A model generated the notes under the pieces. It saw nothing but the letters and a program-made list of their open reading frames with translations. It did no database searches and was not told the DNA's origin. Below are positions 1-5,575 of a stretch of 6,106 nucleotides of DNA, piece after piece. A program made the position numbers and the translations under genes. Numbering within the stretch: the first letter of the stretch is position 1; each line of letters starts with the position of its first letter. The DNA is from Clostridia bacterium (GTDB lineage: Bacteria > Bacillota > Clostridia > Oscillospirales > CAG-272). The stretch is taken from the NCBI GenBank assembly GCA_017624795.1, contig JAGAMJ010000102.1, positions 1-6,106 of the forward strand, given 5' to 3'.

Positions 1-51
1 ACGTCTCTTGTCTCTGCGTGCGCTGGAAACTTTTTTCTTCGGAACTGCCAT
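1..51 (-). CDS. rpmF: 50S ribosomal protein L32, 5' end only (runs off left edge)
   Basis: Only the first 17 codons are inside the window. They read MAVPKKKVSSARRDKRR on the minus strand, the characteristic N-terminus of bacterial L32, a small (about 60 residue) protein of the large ribosomal subunit. The ATG at 49-51 is preceded by a strong GGGGAGG ribosome binding site at 61-67, nine bases away. The DUF177 gene lies 54 bases upstream, the classic DUF177-rpmF order seen across bacteria. The gene has its own consensus promoter at 97-125. The Zn-ribbon half of L32, which would show whether the cysteines are present, is outside the window. The identification rests on the N-terminal signature plus gene order and is secure despite the short length. 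Confidence 0.93.
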   Translation of the reverse strand, partial: MAVPKKKVSSARRDKRR

Positions 52-74
52 TTACCTACACCTCCCCTTGGGTT

Positions 75-87
75 TGTGTTAAACACA
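75..87. repeat. 13-bp palindrome in the rpmF leader
   Basis: TGTGTT-A-AACACA is a perfect 6-bp inverted repeat around one central base. It lies between the rpmF -10 box and its ribosome binding site, just downstream of the predicted transcription start. The stem is too short and AT-rich to be a convincing terminator. It could be an operator or a small leader hairpin; no regulator is identified. Confidence 0.4.
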
Positions 88-96
88 TCGTTATTT

Positions 97-125
97 ATTA
101 TACTATTATTTTTGCTCTTTGTCAA
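97..125 (-). promoter_or_regulatory. Consensus housekeeping promoter of rpmF
   Basis: On the minus strand, TTGACA (120-125) is separated by exactly 17 bases from TATAAT (97-102), a perfect match to the sigma-70/sigma-A consensus. The -35 box lies inside the last codons of the DUF177 gene, and the -10 box starts just after its stop codon. Transcription would begin near position 90, giving a leader of roughly 40 bases before the rpmF ATG. L32 can therefore be made independently of DUF177, as expected for a highly expressed ribosomal gene. Confidence 0.85.
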
Positions 126-621
126 GCCAATTTTTTAAGACCGCAAGGCGCGGGTCGATCTCTTTTTGAGGGCAACCGCAATCTCCGTCCTTTTTCGGCT
201 TACCGCATTTCGGGCAAAGTCCCGGGCAATCCTCATCGCAAAGCAGACGCATCGGGAAACAAACAAGCAGCTCCTCACGCAACGCCTCGTCGACGTCAAG
301 CTTGCCGTCTTGGATCATCGCGTAAGAATCCTCGTTTTCCTCCAACTGCTCCGGCGTGATCGATCCTTCCGCCGCGACCGTGCGCTCAAATTCAAGCGTA
401 AATACGCCTTCGACTGCATCAAGGCAACGGGCACATTGTCCTCGGTAAGGAAGCTTTGCCGTCAGATACAGGCGCATATAGCCCGCATCGTCGGTGATAT
501 ACCCCTCGACCTTGGCGTTTTCGGGAAAGACCACATCAAGGATCGGTTCAGGCGTGAGCTCATATGCGATCTCCATGCGGGTGATCTCACCGCGCAGCAT
601 CGGACCCATATTCAAGACCAC
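106..621 (-). CDS. DUF177 / YceD-family metal-ribbon protein
   Basis: The 171-residue product matches the DUF177 (YceD-like) family in length, cysteine pattern and gene order. Visible features are a CARC pair (C63, C66) in the middle and a cysteine cluster near the C-terminus (C128, C132, C136, C139, C148, C150, in CDEDCPGLCPKCG and CGC). These are followed by the family's closing DPRLAVLKNWL motif. The cysteines suggest a bound zinc ion. The family is nearly always encoded next to rpmF and has been linked to rRNA/50S biogenesis (23S rRNA accumulation in plants and E. coli); the exact biochemical role is unsettled. I chose the GTG start at 619-621 because a GGGGAGG site sits nine bases upstream; the in-frame ATGs at 607-609 and 598-600 lack their own site. 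It has its own promoter at 677-705 and no terminator before rpmF, so read-through into rpmF is likely. Confidence 0.9.
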   Translation of the reverse strand: MVLNMGPMLRGEITRMEIAYELTPEPILDVVFPENAKVEGYITDDAGYMRLYLTAKLPYRGQCARCLDAVEGVFTLEFERTVAAEGSITPEQLEENEDSYAMIQDGKLDVDEALREELLVCFPMRLLCDEDCPGLCPKCGKPKKDGDCGCPQKEIDPRLAVLKNWLDKEQK

Positions 622-630
622 GGCTTTGCA

Positions 631-637
631 CCTCCCC
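631..637 (-). promoter_or_regulatory. Ribosome binding site that fixes a GTG start for DUF177
   Basis: GGGGAGG on the minus strand lies nine bases before the GTG at 619-621, the same motif and spacing as in front of rpmF. The first in-frame ATG is 12 bases further in and would be too far from it. This favours the GTG as the true start. Confidence 0.75.
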
Positions 638-653
638 GGCGGTCAAAAATCGC

Positions 654-669
654 GTTGCAAAAAAGCAAC
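654..669 (-). other. Small hairpin at the predicted 5' end of the DUF177 mRNA
   Basis: GTTGC and GCAAC form a 5-bp stem around a run of six identical bases. The predicted transcription start of the DUF177 promoter falls at about 669-670, so the transcript would begin almost exactly with this stem-loop. A 5'-terminal hairpin can protect mRNA from decay. The stem is short and the idea is inference only. Confidence 0.3.
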
Positions 670-676
670 ACAAAAT

Positions 677-705
677 ATTATAAACAATTCCTCTGCTCTT
701 GTCAA
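677..705 (-). promoter_or_regulatory. Consensus housekeeping promoter of the DUF177-rpmF unit
   Basis: TTGACA (700-705), 17 bases of spacer, then TATAAT (677-682) on the minus strand is a perfect consensus. The predicted start at about 669-670 gives a leader of roughly 50 bases. The -35 box is part of the left arm of the palindrome at 697-720, so the promoter may be controlled by a protein binding there. The promoter starts only about 30 bases after the rhamnosidase stop codon. Confidence 0.85.
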
Positions 706-720
706 GAGATTTTGACAAGA
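697..720. repeat. 9-bp perfect inverted repeat overlapping the -35 box
   Basis: The arms TCTTGTCAA (697-705) and TTGACAAGA (712-720) are exact reverse complements separated by six bases. The left arm contains the -35 box of the DUF177 promoter. In the direction of the rhamnosidase transcript it is followed by GCAGAGG and not a run of T, so it does not look like an intrinsic terminator. A palindrome over a -35 box is the usual geometry of a repressor operator. It does not match the FapR operator consensus as I know it. Part of the symmetry comes from the -35 sequence itself. Confidence 0.5.
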
Positions 721-735
721 TTTCTATAATTTATA

Positions 736-3210
736 TTATTGCATCACATACGTGCCTGCACCAAGCTCAAACACAAGCTTTTTACCAACCTTTTTGCCGG
801 AAAGCTGCTCAATATCAAGCTTTTGATGATTGACCACCACGTAATCGCGTCCGTTAAGCAGCGGGAACTCCACACGCGCGCTCGTTCCCGTGGGAATGGT
901 GAAGGAATACGTAAAGAGTCCCTCGCGGAAATCCCATGCGCTCTCGATACGTCCCGCGACAGAATCATAGTGCGCCTTGACGTAGGTGATCGGCTTTTGC
1001 CCTTCGGGTATTTCACTGCCCTTTCGGGTATCGGGACGCGGCGACAGGACAAAATGCCGAAAGCCGGGGGCGTCGGGGTCAACGGCAATACCTGCCATCG
1101 CGGCATACATCCATTCCGCAACAGCGCCGTAAGCGTAATGGTTAAAGGAATTCATCGCAACCTCGCCAAATCCCTTTTCCTTGGTGTAGGAATTCCAACG
1201 CTCCCAGACGGTGGTCGCACCCTGACGGACGCTGTACAGCCAAGAGGGATCGCGTGTTTGAAGCAGCAACGAATATGCCAGATCATCAAGCCCGACCTTG
1301 GCAAGCGTTTGGTTCAAAATGCCCGTTCCGACAAAGCCCGTTGTCAAGGTATAATCGTTCTCTTTGATCCGTTTTTCAAGCAAACGTATCACGTTTTCGC
1401 GCACATCGCCGTCGACCAGATCAAAATGAAGCGCAAGCAGACAGGAAGTCTGTGTGATCACGTTTAACGTGCCGTTTTGCACGTATTTATCGGTAAATGT
1501 CGCTTTCAGCTTTTCAAACAACGCGGCATAATAAGCGGCACGTTCTGTCTTGCCGATCGCCTTTGCCATTTTGCTCATCAGATCGGCATCATAGGCAAAA
1601 TACGCAAGGGAAAGATACTCTTTCGGCGTTTTCTCATATGCAAGCCAATCCCCATAGCGCTTGACGGGTCCGCCGATCTCCGCGAGATGCTGCATGTAAA
1701 GCTCCATCGAGTCGAAATGCTCCGCTACCGTTTCAAGATCGTTATACTTCAAATAGAGCATATACGGCACAATAATACCCGCATCAGCCCATGCACAAGC
1801 ACTGACGTTCAATGACTTCCAAATCCCTTCCAACGCAGGGATCACGTCGAAATAACCGGGCGAAAGGCGCTGAGCGTCTCGGGCGTCACCAAGCCATTTT
1901 TTGAAAAATCCGCGCGCATCGGCATTATACGTGCCCGCGCCGCAAAAGATCTGCGTATCCCCCGTCCAGCCAAGACGCTCGTCGCGTTGGGGGCAATCGG
2001 TGGGAACAGAAAAATAATTGCAGCGCTGCCCCCACAAGATGTTTTCAAACAGTCGATTGACCTCGGGATCGCTGGTTTCGATATAACCGGTCTCCTTCAT
2101 ATCGGTGCTGAGAAAAACACCCTTGACCGCAAGGATCTCGATATCGGCGTCTGCCGAAATGCAAAAATATCTGAATCCAAAAAACGAATGTGTGGGTTCG
2201 TAGGTTTCCACACCGTTTCCCGCCGCAACATAGACAGCACGGGAAAGCGCGGAGCGATAATTTTCCATATAGATGCTGCCCTTTGGTCCATCGTTGCCAC
2301 GGGCACGATCGCCGCTATCGTTCAAAAGCTCAGCAACCTTGATCTCGATGCGTGCGCGGCGAGGCGCTTTGACCGTGAGCTTCGGGCGACCCACGATCTC
2401 CTGACCGAAGTCTAAGATCAAGCTTTCACCCTTACGCAAAAGGGTTGCCTCGCACCCGTCTCCCAAACGGGTAAAATCGGGCACGATCTCGCCAAAATCC
2501 GTACCGTTATCGCGGATATTGGAATATTGCACCGAGCTGATGGGGGTTCGGTTCAAGTGCGGACGCACGCGAACCGGCTCGCCAACGTGAGGCACGATCG
2601 CGGGCACAGCTCCGTCATAAATCGCAGCGTTATTCCAAAAATAACCCTCAGGAAAGGTGTGCGCGTCGGGCATTGTAGCGTCGCGGTATTCGCCGTCCCA
2701 AATGTCAGCAAACAAGATCTGACCGCCGATCACAGTCTTCCACGTTTCATCGGTGACAATATGGCTAATACACGTACCGTTTTCGTCAAAAAATGCAATT
2801 TCAGCCGCAAAAGCAGGAACGTTCCAGCCGTAAGAGCCATAGGAGATGCGACCGCCCCACCAACCGCTTGAAACAGCGGCAGTCAAAACGCTTTCCTGCA
2901 CGCAAAAATCGGTTACGTCATATTCAAATTCAAACACGCGGCGGTGATAATCCGTCCAACCGGGACGCATTTCCTCGTCACCGACGGGCTTGCCGTTGAT
3001 ATACAGATCGAACACACCCAAAGCTGTTGCAGTCACGGTAACCCTTGCACAATTTTGGGGCAGATCAAAATCACGGCGAAAAAGTGAAAGTCCCTCCCCG
3101 GGATGAATGGTATGCTCAGAACTGTTAAAAATGTGTCCCGGTGCCCAAGGATGCTCTTTTGCCTCGTTTTTTATCGATGAATTACAAATAAATTTGACTT
3201 TTTCATTCAT
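736..3210 (-). CDS. Alpha-L-rhamnosidase, glycoside hydrolase family 78
   Basis: The 824-residue enzyme should release terminal alpha-L-rhamnose from plant glycosides or polysaccharide fragments, by the inverting mechanism known for GH78. Residues about 40-200 are the N-terminal beta-sandwich typical of bacterial rhamnosidases (GWTDYHRR, SGWWGGR, WKTVIGGQI). A second beta region follows to about 365 (LDFGQEIVGRP). The (alpha/alpha)6 barrel spans about 370-710 and carries the hallmark DCPQRDERLGWTGD at 405-418, whose Glu411 is the likely general acid. Glu670 in TTVWERWNS fits the general base by motif and by its 259-residue distance. A C-terminal beta domain ends with GAGTYVMQ. There is no signal peptide, so the enzyme is probably cytoplasmic and acts on imported oligosaccharides, yet no transporter or rhamnose catabolic gene lies beside it. 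The start is the ATG at 3208-3210, not the upstream in-frame ATG at 3238-3240, which lies in the -10 box. Specificity cannot be read from sequence. Confidence 0.92.
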   Translation of the reverse strand: MNEKVKFICNSSIKNEAKEHPWAPGHIFNSSEHTIHPGEGLSLFRRDFDLPQNCARVTVTATALGVFDLYINGKPVGDEEMRPGWTDYHRRVFEFEYDVTDFCVQESVLTAAVSSGWWGGRISYGSYGWNVPAFAAEIAFFDENGTCISHIVTDETWKTVIGGQILFADIWDGEYRDATMPDAHTFPEGYFWNNAAIYDGAVPAIVPHVGEPVRVRPHLNRTPISSVQYSNIRDNGTDFGEIVPDFTRLGDGCEATLLRKGESLILDFGQEIVGRPKLTVKAPRRARIEIKVAELLNDSGDRARGNDGPKGSIYMENYRSALSRAVYVAAGNGVETYEPTHSFFGFRYFCISADADIEILAVKGVFLSTDMKETGYIETSDPEVNRLFENILWGQRCNYFSVPTDCPQRDERLGWTGDTQIFCGAGTYNADARGFFKKWLGDARDAQRLSPGYFDVIPALEGIWKSLNVSACAWADAGIIVPYMLYLKYNDLETVAEHFDSMELYMQHLAEIGGPVKRYGDWLAYEKTPKEYLSLAYFAYDADLMSKMAKAIGKTERAAYYAALFEKLKATFTDKYVQNGTLNVITQTSCLLALHFDLVDGDVRENVIRLLEKRIKENDYTLTTGFVGTGILNQTLAKVGLDDLAYSLLLQTRDPSWLYSVRQGATTVWERWNSYTKEKGFGEVAMNSFNHYAYGAVAEWMYAAMAGIAVDPDAPGFRHFVLSPRPDTRKGSEIPEGQKPITYVKAHYDSVAGRIESAWDFREGLFTYSFTIPTGTSARVEFPLLNGRDYVVVNHQKLDIEQLSGKKVGKKLVFELGAGTYVMQ

Positions 3211-3219
3211 GAGAATCAT

Positions 3220-3225
3220 CTCCTG
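3220..3225 (-). promoter_or_regulatory. Ribosome binding site that fixes the rhamnosidase start
   Basis: CAGGAG on the minus strand stands nine bases before the ATG at 3208-3210. It lies inside the longer open frame beginning at 3240, and that earlier ATG has no Shine-Dalgarno sequence. The protein is therefore 10 residues shorter than the longest open frame. Confidence 0.75.
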
Positions 3226-3235
3226 CTTTTTTATC

Positions 3236-3247
3236 TTCATTATAACA
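3236..3247 (-). promoter_or_regulatory. Extended -10 promoter of the rhamnosidase gene
   Basis: The minus strand carries TGTTATAAT, an extended -10 element (TG, one base, TATAAT at 3239-3244). No -35 box resembling TTGACA is found 16-18 bases upstream, where the sequence is just AT-rich. Transcription would start near 3232, leaving a leader of about 22 bases before the ATG at 3210. A weak -35 with a good extended -10 fits a promoter that relies on an activator, as would be sensible for a sugar-utilisation gene, but no activator site or cre box was recognised. Confidence 0.6.
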
Positions 3248-3313
3248 TAGAAAAAATTTATATATTAGGTCTGTTTTTAAGAGAAAAAGCACTTGTTTTT
3301 TGCATTTTTTCCC

Positions 3314-3342
3314 TTGCTCATAAAGGAAAAATATGATAAAAT
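3314..3342 (+). promoter_or_regulatory. Promoter of the NAD(P)H-hydrate repair gene
   Basis: TTGCTC (3314-3319) is followed after 17 bases by TAAAAT (3337-3342), with an upstream TG one base before it (TGATAAAAT) giving an extended -10. Transcription would begin near 3349, about 26 bases before the ATG. It faces away from the rhamnosidase promoter, about 70 bases off, so the two genes are divergently transcribed from separate promoters. Confidence 0.6.
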
Positions 3343-3374
3343 AAATTGCAACTTTCTGAAAGGAAGAGAAAGCT

Positions 3375-4865
3375 ATGGAACAACTGCTCACCGCAGCGCA
3401 AATGCGCACCGCCGACGAGGCGACAATTCAATCGGGTATTTCATCACGAGAACTGATGGAGCGCGCTGCGCGCGCCGCGCTTTCGGTGTTGGAGGAAAGC
3501 TTTGACACCACGCTTGTGCTTTTTTTATGCGGCAGCGGCAATAACGGCGGCGACGGACTTGCGATGGCGCGCTTTTTTGCAGAAAAAGGCGGCAGGACAC
3601 GTGTGATGTATCTTGGCGCGCTGAACAAGGACGGTGATCCCGATCGCAGCCGCATGAGTGAGGAGTGTGCAAGGCAGTTTTCCTTGCTTCCCTGCACTGT
3701 TGAAGTCTGCACCGAGCTGAACGTAGACGGTGTTACTGCCGCTGTTGACGCCATTTTCGGCATCGGTCTTACCCGCCCTATTGAAGGAAAAACAGCTAAA
3801 ACGATCCAAAAAATGCGTGCTACCGAGATCCCCGTTCTGGCGATTGATATCCCCTCGGGGATCGACGCCGACACAGGCGCGATCCAAGGAACTGCCCTCC
3901 CCGCAAAACATACGGTCGCGATCGCGGCGAGAAAATGGGGACACATGCTCTACCCCGGCGCCTCGCTTTGCGGCGAGATCACGATTGCCGATATCGGGAT
4001 CCGCGCCAATGTGTGTAATGGATATATAGTACGAAAATCCGATATTTTTGATCTGCCTGCGCGCCACGCACGCGCACATAAGGGGACCTTCGGGCGTGTG
4101 CTTATCATTGGTGGATCGGTCGGTATGAGTGGCGCAGGCTTTCTGGCTGCAAAAGCCGCCATGCGCGCGGGAGCCGGTCTTGTTGAGATCATCGCGCCCG
4201 AGCAAAACCGCATCATCTATCAGACCCAACTTCCCGAAGCGTTGCTGACACTCTATGATCCGGATCAATTTGACGAAACGCTTTTGCTCTGTGCACTCTC
4301 CCGTGCAGATGCCGTAGCGATCGGTATGGGACTGTCGCAAAGCGAAAGCGCCCACCGTATGGTATCAGTCGCGCTGACGCACGCAAAAACGCCGCTGATC
4401 GCAGACGCCGACGCCCTGAACTTAATGGCGAGCGATCGCGCTTTGCTTGCGCTTTGCTATGGGAGATCCTATCCCACCATACTCACGCCGCACCTTGGCG
4501 AAATGAGCCGTCTTTCGGGGCAAAGCATCACCGCATTAACAGCAGATATGCCCAAAAACGCCCTTTCCTTTGCCAAAAACAGCGGAACGGTCCTTGTGAT
4601 GAAGGACGCACGTACCGTGATTTCCGACGGTGAAACCTTATTTTTGAACCCTTACGGCAACAGCGGTATGGCGACCGGCGGCAGCGGTGACGTGTTGGCA
4701 GGCGTGATCGCCTCCTTTTCAGCGCAGGGTGCATCGCCCACAGATGCCGCACGTCTTGGCGTTCTGGCACACGCGCTGGCAGGCGATGCCGCAGCTGCCA
4801 CCTATGGAAATCGCGGAATGATCGCAAGCGACATCATCGAAAAGCTTTGCGATATTTTGAAGTAA
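3375..4865 (+). CDS. nnrD: Bifunctional NAD(P)H-hydrate epimerase / ADP-dependent dehydratase
   Basis: The 496-residue protein repairs NADHX and NADPHX, hydrated dead-end forms of NAD(P)H. The N-terminal YjeF_N half (about 1-215) interconverts the R and S epimers. It shows the GSGNNGGDG loop (53-61), DAIFGIGL around D125, and AIDIPSGIDADTG (156-168). The C-terminal half (about 225-496) is a ribokinase-fold dehydratase that restores NAD(P)H from the S form using ADP. It shows KGTFGRVLIIGGSVGMSGA from 236, DADALNL (344-350), TPHLGEM (371-377) and TGGSGDVLAG (434-443), with D439 as the expected catalytic aspartate. Both halves look complete and the length is normal for the fused bacterial form (nnr/yjeF, nnrE+nnrD). 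The ATG at 3375 has AAAGGAAG about eight bases upstream. In many Bacillota this gene sits next to acpS; here it stands alone with its own promoter, probably constitutive, and ends in a convergent arrangement. Confidence 0.95.
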   Translation: MEQLLTAAQMRTADEATIQSGISSRELMERAARAALSVLEESFDTTLVLFLCGSGNNGGDGLAMARFFAEKGGRTRVMYLGALNKDGDPDRSRMSEECARQFSLLPCTVEVCTELNVDGVTAAVDAIFGIGLTRPIEGKTAKTIQKMRATEIPVLAIDIPSGIDADTGAIQGTALPAKHTVAIAARKWGHMLYPGASLCGEITIADIGIRANVCNGYIVRKSDIFDLPARHARAHKGTFGRVLIIGGSVGMSGAGFLAAKAAMRAGAGLVEIIAPEQNRIIYQTQLPEALLTLYDPDQFDETLLLCALSRADAVAIGMGLSQSESAHRMVSVALTHAKTPLIADADALNLMASDRALLALCYGRSYPTILTPHLGEMSRLSGQSITALTADMPKNALSFAKNSGTVLVMKDARTVISDGETLFLNPYGNSGMATGGSGDVLAGVIASFSAQGASPTDAARLGVLAHALAGDAAAATYGNRGMIASDIIEKLCDILK

Positions 4866-4980
4866 TCCTTTGTCAAGAAAACCGTCATTCCAAATTTTTT
4901 ATACAATATTCCAATTTTTATTTGCACTTATTCTAATATTTGACATTGTTTGCCATAGTATTTTCGATTTATAAGTGAAC
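4866..4980. other. AT-rich convergent spacer with phased ATTCCAA repeats
   Basis: No gene is seen here. The motif ATTCCAA occurs at 4887 and 4908, with a degenerate third copy ATTCTAA at 4930. The first two copies are each followed by a run of T, and the spacings of 21 and 22 bases are about two helical turns. T-tracts in helical phase are a recognised cause of intrinsic DNA bending. A TTGACA at 4940-4945 lacks a -10 partner at 16-18 bases. No hairpin with a T run is seen directly after the repair gene's stop codon. Confidence 0.4.
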
Positions 4981-4985
4981 AGATC

Positions 4986-5022
4986 AAAAAAAAATCCTCG
5001 ATGCACATTTGTCATCAAGGAT
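4986..5022 (-). terminator. Intrinsic terminator of the 159-residue gene, possibly bidirectional
   Basis: On the minus strand, ATCCTTGATG and CATCGAGGAT form a 10-bp stem with a single G-U pair. The loop is nine bases, and eight T residues follow directly. The stem begins 12 bases after the stop codon of the gene ending at 5034. On the plus strand the same hairpin is followed by TTTTCC and a second T run (5024-5035), so it may also stop transcription coming from the NAD(P)H-hydrate repair gene. Confidence 0.9.
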
Positions 5023-5033
5023 CTTTTCCTTTT

Positions 5034-5513
5034 TTACGCCGCAAGACAGGATATCAGCTTTTGATACAGCTCCCCGTATGCCTCCGTGTTTTTCGCCTCG
5101 AAAAATACAGCGGTTTCGTTATCCATATAATAGAATTTTGCTTCCTCAAAATATAAAATAACGATCTCACCCGCGTCGTTGCACGCCTTCACGCTCATCG
5201 CAAGCGTTCCGCCCGACATTTTTTGCGTACCGCCTGTACGAAAGCCGCTTTCAGAAAGCTTTTTCAGCGCTGCCGTTATCGCGCTCAAATCTTCGCCCTG
5301 CGCAAGGACTTCCTTTCCTTTGTTGCCCAAAACGTCCCCCGTTTCAAACAAAGGATCTCCCACCGAAAGCCATGTTGGCGACATCGCAAGATCAAGCATA
5401 TCACTCATCTTTGCTTTATGCAGAGCAATCGGCAGCACAGTCAGCGACACAACGATCAATCCCGCAAGCAAGATCAGTCCCGTGCCGATCAGATAAACCT
5501 TTTTGTTTGTCAT
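5034..5513 (-). CDS. Unrecognised membrane-anchored protein, 159 residues
   Basis: I do not recognise the family. After MTNKK there is one strongly hydrophobic segment (about residues 7-31), which would act as a membrane anchor or uncleaved signal. No lipobox cysteine follows it. The remaining 125 or so residues are soluble and should lie outside the membrane. Residues about 75-150 look like a small alpha/beta domain: a helix with LKKLSESGF, then strands around GTLAMSVKA, EIVILYF and AKFYYM, then AYGELYQKLISCLAA as a closing helix. Two cysteines (C111, C156) could form a disulfide. The ATG at 5513 has only a weak, close GGGGG as ribosome binding site (5518-5522). The gene has its own promoter (5546-5574) and a strong terminator, so it is a real single-gene transcription unit. 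Its place behind a germination gene fragment is not enough to assign a sporulation role. Confidence 0.8.
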   Translation of the reverse strand: MTNKKVYLIGTGLILLAGLIVVSLTVLPIALHKAKMSDMLDLAMSPTWLSVGDPLFETGDVLGNKGKEVLAQGEDLSAITAALKKLSESGFRTGGTQKMSGGTLAMSVKACNDAGEIVILYFEEAKFYYMDNETAVFFEAKNTEAYGELYQKLISCLAA

Positions 5514-5545
5514 TTAACCCCCGCTTTCCGTTACGATCTAACTTG

Positions 5546-5574
5546 ATTTTAACAAAAGCAAGAGAAAAAGTCAA
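5546..5574 (-). promoter_or_regulatory. Promoter of the 159-residue membrane protein gene
   Basis: TTGACT (5569-5574), a 17-base spacer and TAAAAT (5546-5551) on the minus strand, with TG one base before the -10 (TGTTAAAAT), form a near-consensus extended promoter. A second TTGACT overlaps five bases upstream (5574-5579) and includes the stop codon of the germination gene remnant. Transcription would begin near 5539, about 26 bases before the ATG. It resembles a housekeeping promoter and not an obvious sporulation-sigma promoter. Confidence 0.75.
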
Positions 5575-5575
5575 G

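Noticed and set aside
166..729. Long plus-strand open frame opposite the DUF177 gene
   Set aside because: It is antisense to a well-supported gene and its promoter, has no ribosome binding site, and its translation resembles no protein family.
697..735. Palindrome after the rhamnosidase stop codon as an intrinsic terminator
   Set aside because: The stem is AT-rich and is followed by GCAGAGG and not a T run on the minus strand; its overlap with the -35 box suggests another role.
3241..3374. Catabolite-repression (cre) site or shared operator between the divergent genes
   Set aside because: I looked for the TGNAANCGNTNNCA pattern and for inverted repeats and found only AT-rich sequence with no convincing match.
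3525..4355. 276-codon minus-strand open frame opposite the NAD(P)H-hydrate repair gene
   Set aside because: The plus-strand frame has every motif of a known enzyme, while this frame gives a Cys/Arg-rich sequence without recognisable domains, the usual shadow of a GC-biased gene.
4940..4968. TTGACA at 4940-4945 as a plus-strand promoter
   Set aside because: No acceptable -10 box lies 16-18 bases downstream (TTCGAT at 17), and no gene follows on that strand before the terminator.
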